Of a stretch of DNA of 37,391 nucleotides, positions 17,365 to 26,170 are shown piece by piece. Positions within the stretch are counted from its first letter, which is position 1. Each line of letters starts with the position of its first letter. The stretch lies in contig CALVVR010000015.1 in assembly GCA_944363915.1 (NCBI GenBank), positions 1-37,391 on the forward strand, read 5' to 3'. The DNA is from an uncultured Bacilli bacterium (lineage in GTDB: Bacteria > Bacillota_I > Bacilli_A > RF39 > UBA660). The notes beneath the pieces were generated by a model that was given only the letters and a program-made list of their open reading frames with translations, did no database searches and was not told the origin of the DNA. The position numbers and the translations under genes are program-made.

Positions 17365-17700
17365 TCAATTCTTATTTAATAGATTAGCTTCTTTTAAAAT
17401 ATTATAAATACAAGAATAGCTACGTCGACTATAAAACTTACAAAATCTTCTAATACTTACTCTGGTTCTTTTATATAAACTAATTATATAATCTTTTTCC
17501 TTTTGACTAATTTTATTTATTGGCTCTTTATCTTTATTGCCATGTTCAAAATTAATTTTTCCGTCTAAAATTTCCTTTTTTAATTTCAATATATATTTAG
17601 GGTGGTAACCAGTTATATTGGCAATTTCTACATAAGTAAGATATGTTTTACCTCTTAATTTGTCAGCGATCAATTTAGCAGCTTCTATTTTTTTATTCAT
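17365..17700 (-). CDS. Helix-turn-helix protein resembling the N-terminus of ISNCY-type transposases
   Basis: A 111-aa protein with two DNA-binding helical units: YVEIANITGYHPKYILKLKKEI (about 27-48) and KISQKEKDYIISLYKRTRVSIRRF (about 64-87), joined by EHGNKDKEPIN. The pattern 'HGN...KIS...IISLY' is like the N-terminal domain of IS1202/ISNCY-type transposases, but no DDE catalytic part follows and the terminator is directly downstream. It is either a domesticated or truncated transposase piece or an independent regulator. The start MNKKIEA is preferred because GGTGAT precedes it. Confidence 0.55.
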   Translation of the reverse strand: MNKKIEAAKLIADKLRGKTYLTYVEIANITGYHPKYILKLKKEILDGKINFEHGNKDKEPINKISQKEKDYIISLYKRTRVSIRRFCKFYSRRSYSCIYNILKEANLLNKN

Positions 17701-17809
17701 ACAAATCACCATTGTAATTATATCATAAAAGTAATATTTTCACAAGATAATAAAGTTGTATCTTAAGATTATACTGTATTTATTTTAATAATTTAATATA
17801 GATATTTAA

Positions 17810-17838
17810 AAATCTCGTTTTTATATTAAAAACGAGAT
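17810..17838 (-). terminator. Terminator of the 541-aa membrane protein gene
   Basis: A perfect 12-bp stem, ATCTCGTTTTTA with its complement around a TAT loop, lies immediately beyond the stop codon. Confidence 0.85.
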
Positions 17839-17842
17839 CTAA

Positions 17843-19426
17843 TTATTCAATGCTTATAATTTCATTTATATCAGATTTTTTGTAAATTATTTCTATATTA
17901 TCACCAGTAGCTAAAAAAGGTAAAATATTTTGATTTACTTTTAAAGATACACGATAAATTTCATTATCTGATTGCAAATAATAATAAGTTGTTCCATCTA
18001 AAACAGCAGTTTTTATCGAGTCAACAGTGATTTTTTTGGATATTTCTTCACCACTTGTAATGCTACCACCTAAATAATTTTGAGCAGCTTTAACAATTCC
18101 TTCAGAAACATCTGTAACAACGACTTTTTGATAATCAGTGTAATCAACAAAAGCATACATTTTAACTAATCCGGCATTGTCTTTTAAACTCATCAAATAA
18201 GTTGGTTTGCTATCTAAATTAATTAATAATGGAAAAGTTGAAACATAATTCATTTGCTGAACTTGACCTTCTGCCGATGCCATTGCAGAAGTTTCTTCAG
18301 CACCTGCCACATCATAAAATTTAGTTTCTTTAGTCCGCATATTAACAAGAACAAAGCCAATATTTGAGCCATCACTAGAAACAGAAGTAATACCAGTATA
18401 TAAGTATACATCATTATTCATAGTCAAATAGTTATATCCTGTTGTTGTTCGAACAACATCTTTTTGTCCAAAAAGAGAATTTAAAAAGCCATTTTTGTAT
18501 TTTCCCCAACTATTTAATTGTTCAATTATTAAATTAGCTGAATAAACATGATCGACCCAAGTTGGAATTTCTTCCACTTTATATTTTTTAGAAGTTCCAT
18601 CAATAGGATTTAAAATCACTACTCCAGTTACTTCTTTTTTTAATCCTACCCCACTATATTTCAATGTTTCAGCTATCCAATAAGGATTTCCTTCATCATC
18701 TATTTCAAAATTAACTTCACCAAATATAGTAAACGGATAACTTATTCTTAATTTTCGATATAAATTTTCAAAAAAGAAACTTGATGGCATATATTTCATG
18801 CCTTCTTCTAATCTAATTAAATTAGATTCACCAGTAACTGAATCAACTGTAATATAACCAGCAACTCCTTTGTTACGATTGGAAAAATATTTGATTAATC
18901 CCGCATATTCTAAAGGTGTTACTCTAATTATATCGTTATTATAATTAATTTGAGTATAGTTATTTGAAACTTCAAATTGTGAAACTAAATCAGTCATTTG
19001 CCCCATAACCTTATCTCCTAATTTAATAGAAGAATTTTTATCTAAGAGTGGTAAATTATTAAAATCAACTGGCGGAACATCTTCATTAAAATTACTATTT
19101 GTTACATTAATTCTTTCATAATAGCTTTTAGAACTAAACAAAGGTGAATTTATAATATTAATAATAAAAATTAAGCCAACAATAATTGGAATACTTCCTA
19201 AAACAATATAATTAATACGATTTTTTTGAACTTTTTTATTATTAATTATTGTTTCAAAACTAATATTATTAGAAAACATAAGAAAAATAAGAAAACAAAA
19301 AATAATAATTAAAAACATAAATAACCAAAAACTAGGATCACTTAAATTAATTGGTGGCAACATAAAATAATACAAAACAAATATAAATATTAAACAAAAT
19401 GATATTTTTAATAAATTTTTTTTCAT
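17843..19426 (-). CDS. Large membrane-anchored protein of unknown function
   Basis: A protein of 527 aa from the ATG at 19426 (GGAG 9 bases upstream; the longer frame has no ribosome site). Three hydrophobic helices (about 5-23, 30-50 and 72-94) anchor a large domain. The C-terminal half resembles proteins seen in clostridia and Bacilli with NIGFVLVNMRTKETKFYDVAGAEE, SAMASAEGQVQ and FPLLINLDSKPTYLMSLKDNAGLVKMYAFVDY. Such proteins are sometimes mislabelled 'Tat pathway signal'. No catalytic motif can be named and the function is unknown. It is monocistronic, ending at a strong terminator. Confidence 0.7.
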   Translation of the reverse strand: MKKNLLKISFCLIFIFVLYYFMLPPINLSDPSFWLFMFLIIIFCFLIFLMFSNNISFETIINNKKVQKNRINYIVLGSIPIIVGLIFIINIINSPLFSSKSYYERINVTNSNFNEDVPPVDFNNLPLLDKNSSIKLGDKVMGQMTDLVSQFEVSNNYTQINYNNDIIRVTPLEYAGLIKYFSNRNKGVAGYITVDSVTGESNLIRLEEGMKYMPSSFFFENLYRKLRISYPFTIFGEVNFEIDDEGNPYWIAETLKYSGVGLKKEVTGVVILNPIDGTSKKYKVEEIPTWVDHVYSANLIIEQLNSWGKYKNGFLNSLFGQKDVVRTTTGYNYLTMNNDVYLYTGITSVSSDGSNIGFVLVNMRTKETKFYDVAGAEETSAMASAEGQVQQMNYVSTFPLLINLDSKPTYLMSLKDNAGLVKMYAFVDYTDYQKVVVTDVSEGIVKAAQNYLGGSITSGEEISKKITVDSIKTAVLDGTTYYYLQSDNEIYRVSLKVNQNILPFLATGDNIEIIYKKSDINEIISIE

Positions 19427-19536
19427 AAATTCTCCTTTTTTAAACTCTATTTTTATTTTATATGTTCTTTGATAATTTGTCAATTTATTAGTTGTATATT
19501 TATTTTTTTTATTATATAATGTTAATGGTGATTAGA

Positions 19537-20082
19537 TTGAAAAAAATTACAATTATAAATTATTCTAATGATAATTCATTATTTAGTTCAATATTATTTT
19601 TACTTTTCGGTATTATATTGTTTACTAATCCTGGTGATATTTTAAAATTCATTTCTTATATTGCTGGAGGAAGTTTAATTTTAATTGGTATATTTAATAT
19701 TATTAATTATCGAAGAATACTTAAAAAATTAAATATTGAACAAAAATCAAAACTAATTAGTGGAATTATATTAATTACTTTAGGTTTAATTGCAATTTTA
19801 TTTTCATCTTTAATTGAAACAACAATTAGATTAATTTTTGGAGGTTGGATAATTTACAGTGGAATTATGCGATTAATTGAAGTTTTAAACAATAAAGAAA
19901 ATTCAGTTTCATTTGTTGCTAGATTGATTGTATCAATTTTACTTATTATTTGTGGATTATATGTTGCATTAACTGATTTAGTATATTCGATGATCGGATT
20001 ATTTATTATTATATATGCAATATTAGATATTATTGGATATATTTTTTATAAAAAAGAATTCAAAAAAAATGATGTTTTATAA
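19537..20082 (+). CDS. DUF308/HdeD-like membrane protein
   Basis: A protein of 181 aa with six predicted membrane helices arranged as two-helix repeats (LFLLFGIILF, YIAGGSLILIGIFNII, SGIILITLGLIAILF, and so on), typical of DUF308/HdeD-family proteins. HdeD has been linked to acid resistance in E. coli; the role here is unknown. The TTG at 19537 is chosen because GGTGA lies 5 bases upstream; the ATG codons further upstream have no ribosome site. Confidence 0.7.
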   Translation: MKKITIINYSNDNSLFSSILFLLFGIILFTNPGDILKFISYIAGGSLILIGIFNIINYRRILKKLNIEQKSKLISGIILITLGLIAILFSSLIETTIRLIFGGWIIYSGIMRLIEVLNNKENSVSFVARLIVSILLIICGLYVALTDLVYSMIGLFIIIYAILDIIGYIFYKKEFKKNDVL

Positions 20083-20092
20083 GGCATCTTTT

Positions 20093-21235
20093 TTATATAC
20101 AACTATTAATTATATAATTATAAATGTTATTAGTAGTAGATATATTATAATGTAAGCCATCGCTACTTGGTACAATATTTAAATTATTATAAGTATCGCA
20201 ATAACTTAAATTTGATAAATTTGAACTTGCAATAAGCGAATTCATTTTTTCATTAAAACTTTCAACACCGGAAGTATAAGCGTTACTTTTTCCATCTGTA
20301 ACCGGATTTACTGATACAATTATAATATTATGATTTTTCCAATCTCCTTTTGCATAATTAGCAATTGTATTATAATATGATTCAGCTACAGATGTTCCAT
20401 TGCTCCCAACGTCATTTACTCCCATATTTATAATAATGTTATAAGTTTTATTATTATTGACTACATTGTTAATTCTATTAATAGCAGTATTGTTGAACCA
20501 AGATTGTCCAGCATTTTTTTGGGCAATGCAATTATCACTATAGCATGTAGAACCATCCGATGAAGTTGTGCACAAAGATTGGCTAGAACATAATAATACC
20601 ATTCTAGAATCACCAACAAATAAATTAGCTATAGCAATATTATCATTTTATGAACTACTTGATGAGGAATTATTAGAAGCCGTGCCGTTTTTTAACTGAG
20701 CACGTATATCTTCTAGAATATCCTTATATCCATCTAATCTAGTTTGATATGTTTCACGCGTATCTTTATCTGTTATATCTTTAACATTTTTTCTAGCTTC
20801 TTCGTAGGCCAAATAAGCATTATTATAATTTTGTTCATTTGGAACTGATTCTAAAATAGAAATAGCCTGTTCTAAATCTGCTATAGAATTATCAGCATTG
20901 TTCTTAGATATTTGCAAAACATTATCACGAGAAGCACAATTGTAACAACCAATATAATAAAGATCGGAAATTGGTAGTATCCTTAAAACAGTATTTATAA
21001 TTGGAAATATTAAAAATACTATTACAGCAGCAATCACACGTTTAGATATTGATCCCCACAACTTTTTAGTATCAACATCACCTGAACTAATAGTTTTTAC
21101 AATATCAATCATAACAAAAATAATTAAAATAACAGGGACAATAATTGTTATTAATCCGATCAAAGTTTTAAAAATACTTAAAATATTTAAAAGTTCTACG
21201 TCAACACAGATGTCGACACAATTATCTAAGTTCAT
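20093..21235 (-). pseudogene. Membrane-anchored SGNH hydrolase gene interrupted by one in-frame TAA
   Basis: The upstream ORF (20651-21235, 195 aa) has an N-terminal segment NCVDICVDV, two membrane helices (about 19-46 and 66-88), a helical linker and a serine run SSSSSS. It then stops at TAA (20648-20650). In the same frame directly after the stop the sequence continues NDNIAIANLFVGDSRM, with the SGNH block I GDS, then INMGVNDVG (block III) and SDGLHYN (block V Asp-x-x-His). The ATG used by naive callers for the second half (20602) lies after the catalytic Ser, so that half cannot work alone. The intact protein would be about 380 aa: a membrane-anchored esterase or acyl-hydrolase. A TCA-to-TAA change at the end of the serine run explains it. 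A sequencing error or readthrough is possible. Confidence 0.8.
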
Positions 21236-21395
21236 TTCTCACCCTCCAAAATAATAACTAATTAAATTATACCATATACTTATAAGTTTTACAATTTAAA
21301 AATCAATATAAAAATAAACTAAAAGCACGAAAGTAATATTTGTTCTTCCATGCTTTCATATATATTTGTCCCAAATTCTTGGATTTTTTTAATAA

Positions 21396-21469
21396 TGGCA
21401 GGGATGGCAGGAGTTGAACCCACATGAACGGTTTTGGAGACCGTCATTCTACCATTGAATTACATCCCT
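21396..21469 (-). tRNA. tRNA-Trp (anticodon CCA)
   Basis: A 74-base tRNA: acceptor AGGGATG/CATCCCT, D arm TTCAATGGTAGAA, anticodon loop CTCCAAA in ACGGT/ACCGT, T arm GTGGGTTCAACTCCTGC, discriminator G and encoded CCA. The CCA anticodon fits a standard code in which TGA is stop. Confidence 0.95.
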
Positions 21470-21576
21470 AAAACAATGTAAATAAATTATATCATATAAT
21501 CTTTTCTATTACAATATATTTAATAAAATTATTCAATGTTTATCAGGTATAACATATAATAACATAGGTGAAACTT

Positions 21577-21999
21577 ATGATTATAAAATATAATTCTAAA
21601 GAAAGAGAATTATTAGCTAGAATTATGCGTGCTGAAGCGATTGGTGAAGGAAATTTAGGAATGTTGATGGTAGGTAATGTTTTAGTTAATAGAGTTTTAG
21701 CTGACTGTTTGACTTTCAAAAATATTGATACAATAACGGATGCTTTATATCAAGCCAATCAATTTTCGGGGGTTGATAGTCCATTATTTTTTGGTAATCC
21801 AACGACTGCTGAATTGAGTTTAGCTGATCGTATTTTAAGAGGCGAATATTATTTTCCGGCAACTAACGCCTTATGGTTTTACGCACCAAGTGGAAGCGAA
21901 TATTGTAAAGAAACATGGTATGACCAAGATTTAGCAGGACGTTACAAAAGTCATTGCTTTTATAATCCAGATCCTGGAGTATGTACTCAAATCCATTAA
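21577..21999 (+). CDS. cwlJ: CwlJ-like cell wall hydrolase
   Basis: A 140-aa protein of the SleB/CwlJ (Hydrolase_2) family, with no signal peptide and nearly the length of B. subtilis CwlJ (142 aa). Shared landmarks are LLARIMRAEAIGEGNLGMLMVGNVLVNR (from residue 12), FKNIDTIT, SLADRILRGE, ALWFYAP, TWYDQDLAGRYKSHCFY and a terminal C-x-x-x. CwlJ is a spore-coat enzyme that degrades cortex peptidoglycan during germination. Its presence suggests sporulation ability or ancestry. The ATG at 21577 follows AGGTGA at proper spacing. A perfect terminator follows. Confidence 0.85.
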   Translation: MIIKYNSKERELLARIMRAEAIGEGNLGMLMVGNVLVNRVLADCLTFKNIDTITDALYQANQFSGVDSPLFFGNPTTAELSLADRILRGEYYFPATNALWFYAPSGSEYCKETWYDQDLAGRYKSHCFYNPDPGVCTQIH

Positions 22000-22024
22000 A
22001 AACCTAGCAATCGCTAGGTTTTTT
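21998..22024. terminator. Terminator between cwlJ and the amidase 3' half
   Basis: AAAAACCTAGC, AATC, GCTAGGTTTTTT is a perfect stem with A/T tracts on both sides, usable by the convergent cwlJ and amidase-LysM transcripts. Confidence 0.9.
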
Positions 22025-23104
22025 ATATTATTAATATCTGACCGATACTTAATAAGTTGCTTGTAAGATTATTTTTCCTTTTTATTTCATCTACCGTTGT
22101 ATTGTACCTATTAGCTATACTATATAAATTATCGCCACTTTTAACAACATATGTAACTTCATTAGAGCTTGGTATTTTTAAAGTCTGACCAACATTTAAA
22201 AGATTACTTGTTAAATTATTTAATTGTTTTATTTCATCGACGGTTGTATTATATTTATTAGCAATACTATATAATGTGTCACCTAATTTTACTACATAAT
22301 CAAAATTATTTGGAGATTGGTTCATTTTTTTAGGAACCAACAGTTTTTGACCAATACTCAATAGATTAGTACTTAAATTATTAATATCCATTAAGTTATC
22401 CACAGTAGTATTATAATTTATTGCTATTCGATAAAGTGAATCGCCAGCTTTAACAATATATGTATCATATTCAGATTCATTTATTATTTCATTTGGAATC
22501 AACAATTTTTGACCAATTGTTAAATTAGTTGATGATAAATTATTATATTCTATTAAATTATCTACTGTTAAATCATACTCATTAGCTATTTTATATAATG
22601 TATCGCCCTTTTGCACAGTATAAACAGTGTAATTTTCTGGTGTTTCTTGAATAGTTGGTATTTTTAATATTTGACCAATACTTAATAAATTACTACTAAG
22701 ATTATTTGCTGCTTTTAATTCTTCAACAGTAACACCATATTTTTTAGAAATACTCCACAAACTATCTCCTTTTTTTACTATATAAGTATTATTATCGGTT
22801 GGAGTTGTATAACCAATATAATTTAATACCGCTCTTACCACTGCTTCTGCATAATCAATGTAATTTTCTTTTAATTTTTGAGCATCAGCTGCATTATCTA
22901 GAAAACCATATTCTACTGTGATTGGTTCAGTTATTCCAGTATTTCTTTGCATAAAATAATAATCCTTAGATGTATTGCTAGGTAGTCTTCTTTGATAAGC
23001 TTTCCTTATCTTTTGACCTTCTTTGGCTAATTCATCTAAAACTAAATTGGATAAAGTATCTTTATTTCTTAGTGCGTATATTACTTCAGCACCTTCACCA
23101 CCTC
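22023..23104 (-). pseudogene. N-acetylmuramoyl-L-alanine amidase, 3' half with five LysM repeats
   Basis: This is the second part of the amidase gene split by the integrative element. The frame is open from the junction: GGEGAEVIYALRNKDTL, LAKEGQKIRKAYQRRLPS, DYYFMQRNTGITEPITVEYGFLDN (the catalytic Glu of Amidase_3 is in EYGF). Then follow five LysM modules, each of the type YIVKKGDSLWSIS...IGQILKIP, giving a peptidoglycan-anchoring tail. In-frame TAA just inside the element (about 23112) prevents translation from the element side. The ATG at 22952 lies inside the catalytic domain and is not a genuine start. The 5' half is at 34145-34403. With both halves joined the protein would be a complete autolysin without signal peptide. 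Confidence 0.9.
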
Positions 23105-23119
23105 GAGAGTTTAGTTACC
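23098..23119 (-). other. Attachment site junction, left (core plus attP arm)
   Basis: Reading plus, the 7-base core CCACCTC (23098-23104) is followed by G and the arm AGAGTTTAGTTACC (23106-23119). To the left the amidase frame is intact; to the right it meets a stop after four codons. Confidence 0.85.
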
Positions 23120-23130
23120 GCCAGTAAAAT

Positions 23131-23160
23131 AATCGATGACTTTTATTTTAGCCATCGATT
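23131..23160 (-). terminator. Hairpin ending the left-hand transcript of the element
   Basis: AATCGATG and CATCGATT form an 8-bp stem with a 14-base loop, followed on the minus strand by ATTATTTTAC. It insulates the amidase remnant from element transcription. The T-run is weak. Confidence 0.5.
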
Positions 23161-23166
23161 AAATTA

Positions 23167-23559
23167 TTATTTAATATTTAATAATCCTTTATATTCTAAT
23201 TTTATTAATTCATCATCTATATTTAGTTTCATTTCAATTCGATCATTGTCTATATTACCAAATTCTAAATTAACTTCACTATCAATAAAATCAATAAAAT
23301 TATTGGTATCATATATTTCTATCATTGATATTTTTGAATTTAATTCTGTTGGTAATTCTATATATTTTCTATTCTCTATAATTTTAATATCATTGTCATC
23401 AAAAAAGTCAACATAAAAGCTTATATAACCTTTAATTTCATTTAACTGGATATCTAATGAAATTAAAATAGAATAACCTTTTTTTGAGTTATAAGTTGCG
23501 TCAACATATTTAAGGTCAGAAGTTAAAACCTTATATTCATTATTATTTATCCTTAACAT
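23167..23559 (-). CDS. Hypothetical acidic beta-rich protein (130 aa)
   Basis: Unrecognised. The protein is acidic, with alternating hydrophobic/charged stretches (GYSILISLDIQL, GYISFYVDFFDD, RIEMKLNIDDEL), suggesting a small beta-barrel or sandwich. There is no signal peptide or membrane segment. It starts 3 bases after the previous gene's stop with only a weak ribosome site, so translation is probably coupled to it. Small acidic partners of this type are often immunity or adaptor proteins, but nothing here proves that. Confidence 0.6.
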   Translation of the reverse strand: MLRINNNEYKVLTSDLKYVDATYNSKKGYSILISLDIQLNEIKGYISFYVDFFDDNDIKIIENRKYIELPTELNSKISMIEIYDTNNFIDFIDSEVNLEFGNIDNDRIEMKLNIDDELIKLEYKGLLNIK

Positions 23560-23562
23560 TTC

Positions 23563-24135
23563 TTATCTACCCAACTTTAAAGTTTTAACTAGTCTTTGTT
23601 CTAACACTGGCCTTGCAAATTGTTCTTCTAGCGTTAAGACACTGTTTTTATATCTACTATATGCTTTATCATAATGTCCTTGTTCAATTTGTTCAACACA
23701 ATAATCTACAATGTTATCATAAATATAATCATAAATAATACCAGATTGTTCTTCTTTATTAATTGTTTCAACAATTATTGGGGCAATTTCATAATAATGT
23801 TCTTTATCTTCCTTTGACACGAAATTATCCCTAAACCATCTTAATACTGTTAATTCATAACAATTATCATCAAAGTTTTCTTGAAAATATTTCATACAAG
23901 CTGTTGTTAAAAAACAACTAACATCTGTTGATGACTTTTCAGATTTATCAGCATTATGTTGATCAATACTTCCTTTTCCAGTATTAGTATCATAATTTAT
24001 TGTATCTCTGGTATGTCCACCTTTTTCTCTCTCATTACCTTCATAGATATCAATTCTTACTTTGTCATCACCATTAATTCTAATTAATCCACCATCTTTA
24101 GTTTCATATCCTTTTCTATCACTATTATATGCCAT
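23563..24135 (-). CDS. CFI-box-like protein (CFLTTAC motif)
   Basis: A 190-residue protein. The N-terminal part (1-70) is hydrophilic and Gly/Asp-rich (GGHTRDTINYDTNTGKGSID). The C-terminal part begins with CFLTTACMKYF, then CYELTVLRWFRDNFV and HYYEIAPIIVETI. This order (Cys-Phe-x-x-Thr-Ala, then LRxFRD, then YYxxAPxI) resembles CFI-box domains, whose biochemical role is unknown. The Cys pair in CFLTTAC could be modified or bind a ligand. It lies directly downstream of the recombinase gene on the same strand. The start is supported by AAAGGA. Confidence 0.6.
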   Translation of the reverse strand: MAYNSDRKGYETKDGGLIRINGDDKVRIDIYEGNEREKGGHTRDTINYDTNTGKGSIDQHNADKSEKSSTDVSCFLTTACMKYFQENFDDNCYELTVLRWFRDNFVSKEDKEHYYEIAPIIVETINKEEQSGIIYDYIYDNIVDYCVEQIEQGHYDKAYSRYKNSVLTLEEQFARPVLEQRLVKTLKLGR

Positions 24136-24215
24136 TTAAATCATTCCTTTCTTGTCTTTTATTATAGACTTTTTTCAAAATAAATCAATAATTCTAATAA
24201 TTAAATTCTATTTTT

Positions 24216-25862
24216 TCATCTTTTTCCATAAGGATTTCTTACTAAATTTCTATTTTCATACGTAAAATTAATTTCTTGTATAACATCATATTTAAATATA
24301 ATGGTTATATTCCTATTTTCATCAATTATTATTTTATTTATTAACGAATTAATTAACTCCTTTTTAGTTTTCTTTAAATCTAATAGTTCTTTTATCTTTT
24401 TTGTATAATCTGGCAGTATATTTGCTTTATTCTTTATATTTTGTTTTTTTATTTTTTCTACTTCTATTATATTATTAATCTTTTTTAATTTAGTTTCTGA
24501 CTCTGTAGATAATTCTTTATATAATTCTGCTGAAATAATATTATTACATCTATCACTATATAAAGTGGATAACTTATTCATAATTTGTTCTTTTTCTTTT
24601 GAAAAATCATTTATCTTCTTATCTATATCTTCTGTTTCCTTATGAACGTTTTTTTGTACTTCTTTATTTAATTCTTCTATATCAAGATCTTTTATAAATT
24701 TTGATACTGAATTATTAAATTGTTCTAGTATTTGTTCTTCTAAATAGTCATATGGATAAAAGTGTGAACTACATCTTCCTCTCTTTGGATCTCTAGAATA
24801 CCTATTACAATTAATAGACCAATAATCAAGTTTCTTTCTATAATAAACAGATAGTCTATTACCACACTCTTTACAAAATATTTTTCCTTCTAAAATTCTT
24901 TTTGGTCTTTCTGTTTTTAAACCGTAATTTCTAGTTTTTCTTTTTCCTAAAGAATTAACATATTTAAAAGTTTCTTTATCAACTAAAGGTTCATGAGTAT
25001 CTTCAACTATTACCCATAAACTTTCATCTAATGTTATCTTCTTCTTTGATTTATAATTTACTTTTGTCTGAGTGTGTTGAACCATATCTCCAGTATAGAT
25101 TCTATTACTTAATATTTTCTTTACTGTCGATATATTCCAACTATCTCTATCAATCAATCTAGAGGAATAATTTGTTTTTTTATATCCTGCTGGTGTAGGT
25201 ACATTCATATCATTTAATCTTGTTGCTATTTCGGTTGGCCCTATTCCTTCTGTTCTCCACTTAAATATTTTTTTAACAATTGATGCAGTTTCTAGATTAG
25301 GTATTAAATGTCCTTTATCTAAAGGATCTCTAATATATCCATAACAAGGTTGACTCCCTATAAATTTACCATTTTTTCTTTTATCATTTAATACATTTCT
25401 TATCTTTATAGAATTTTGTTTACTATAATAATCATTACAAGCAATTATAAATGTTGAAGAATCATTACTAGCTTGATTTTTAAAACTATCATATGATTCA
25501 AGTATAGATATAAATCTTATGTTATTTTCAGGAAAAAATGTTTCAATATAATATCCTGTCATAACATGATCTCTACCAAACCTAGATAAATCTTTAACTA
25601 CTACACAATTTATCTTTTTTTGTTTTATATCCTCTAACATTTTTTGAAATCCCGGTCTATCAAAATTAGTTCCAGAATATCCATCATCTACATATTCTCC
25701 ACATAGATTAAAATTATTATTTTTAACATAACTTCTTAGTAATTCTTTTTGATTAATAACACTTTCACTATCAGATTCATATTTTTTATCTTTATCTTCT
25801 TGAGATAATCTTATATAGATTCCAACGTTGAAATCTATTTCAGTTAAGTAAGTATTATACAT
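24216..25862 (-). CDS. Large serine recombinase of the integrative element
   Basis: This is probably the integrase/excisionase that placed the element in the amidase gene. The catalytic domain (about 10-160) shows GIYIRLSQED with nucleophile Ser20, DDGYSGTNFDRPGF, VVKDLSRFGRDHV and the long helix. Then follow the Recombinase domain (about 170-300, KIRNVLNDKRKNGKFIG and YGYIRDP), a zinc ribbon with CKECGNRLS and a paired Cys further on (about 345-375), and a coiled coil (about 400-500). The 548 aa length is normal for the TnpX/transposon-type subgroup. The ribosome site GGAGG is 5 bases before ATG. It lies 1.1 kb from the left end. Confidence 0.93.
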   Translation of the reverse strand: MYNTYLTEIDFNVGIYIRLSQEDKDKKYESDSESVINQKELLRSYVKNNNFNLCGEYVDDGYSGTNFDRPGFQKMLEDIKQKKINCVVVKDLSRFGRDHVMTGYYIETFFPENNIRFISILESYDSFKNQASNDSSTFIIACNDYYSKQNSIKIRNVLNDKRKNGKFIGSQPCYGYIRDPLDKGHLIPNLETASIVKKIFKWRTEGIGPTEIATRLNDMNVPTPAGYKKTNYSSRLIDRDSWNISTVKKILSNRIYTGDMVQHTQTKVNYKSKKKITLDESLWVIVEDTHEPLVDKETFKYVNSLGKRKTRNYGLKTERPKRILEGKIFCKECGNRLSVYYRKKLDYWSINCNRYSRDPKRGRCSSHFYPYDYLEEQILEQFNNSVSKFIKDLDIEELNKEVQKNVHKETEDIDKKINDFSKEKEQIMNKLSTLYSDRCNNIISAELYKELSTESETKLKKINNIIEVEKIKKQNIKNKANILPDYTKKIKELLDLKKTKKELINSLINKIIIDENRNITIIFKYDVIQEINFTYENRNLVRNPYGKR

Positions 25863-25930
25863 TCAATCCTCCAATCTTCTTACTTGACTGAGTATTAAGA
25901 CAATTTAATAATACCGCATTATAAAAAAAA

Positions 25931-26014
25931 TTACAGCGCATTATTTTCTTTTTCTATCTCTTCGATAAGATATTTTAAAATAAGATCTTTAAAAGTTATA
26001 TTATTTTCATTCAT
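25931..26014 (-). CDS. Small ORF (27 aa) upstream of the recombinase
   Basis: The peptide begins MNENNITFKDLILKYLI and ends EKENNAL. It has a ribosome site AGGTG, 6 bases before ATG, and forms an acidic amphipathic helix. It is too short for a confident call, but lies 69 bases before the recombinase start on the same strand, with a T-rich stretch between. The region carrying its ribosome site and start codon is the downstream copy of a 37-bp tandem duplication. Confidence 0.4.
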   Translation of the reverse strand: MNENNITFKDLILKYLIEEIEKENNAL

Positions 26015-26068
26015 AGCAACACCTACTTAAAGTTATATTATTTTCATTCATAGCAACACCTACTTAAA
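25992..26068 (-). repeat. 37-bp tandem duplication containing ribosome site and start codon
   Basis: Two exact 37-base copies start at 25992 and 26029, with a partial third from 26066. Each copy carries AAGTAGGTGTTGCT followed by ATGAATGAAAAT on the minus strand. Confidence 0.9.
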
Positions 26069-26109
26069 GTTATGTTGTTTTTATTTGTTTTATTATTATT
26101 TAAACTCAT
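26044..26109 (-). CDS. Small ORF (21 aa) ending in the tandem duplication
   Basis: ATG at 26109 follows AAGGGGG with a 9-base gap. The peptide ends ITLSRCCYE and stops at TGA in the duplicated unit. It may act as a leader peptide or simply be a by-product of the duplication of the downstream start. Low confidence that it is a functional product. Confidence 0.3.
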   Translation of the reverse strand: MSLNNNKTNKNNITLSRCCYE

Positions 26110-26170
26110 TTTATGTTACCCCCTTTTTATTCAATAAAAAAATCCCTACATTATTTTGATATAAGGATTA

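Noticed and set aside
20093-20602. SGNH ORF taken as a separate gene starting MVLLC
   Set aside because: The catalytic GDS block lies upstream of this ATG in the same frame.
22030-22800. Repeated sequence suspected to be a CRISPR array
   Set aside because: The repeats are divergent LysM-coding units of about 140 bases, in frame; no CRISPR array was seen anywhere in the window.
22023-22952. LysM ORF taken as an independent gene starting MQRNTG
   Set aside because: The frame is open and clearly homologous to amidase upstream of this ATG as far as the junction at 23104; the ATG is internal and lacks a ribosome site.
23072-23416. Plus-strand ORF across the left junction
   Set aside because: Antisense to the amidase remnant and the 130-aa gene, low-complexity Ser/Ile composition, no ribosome site.
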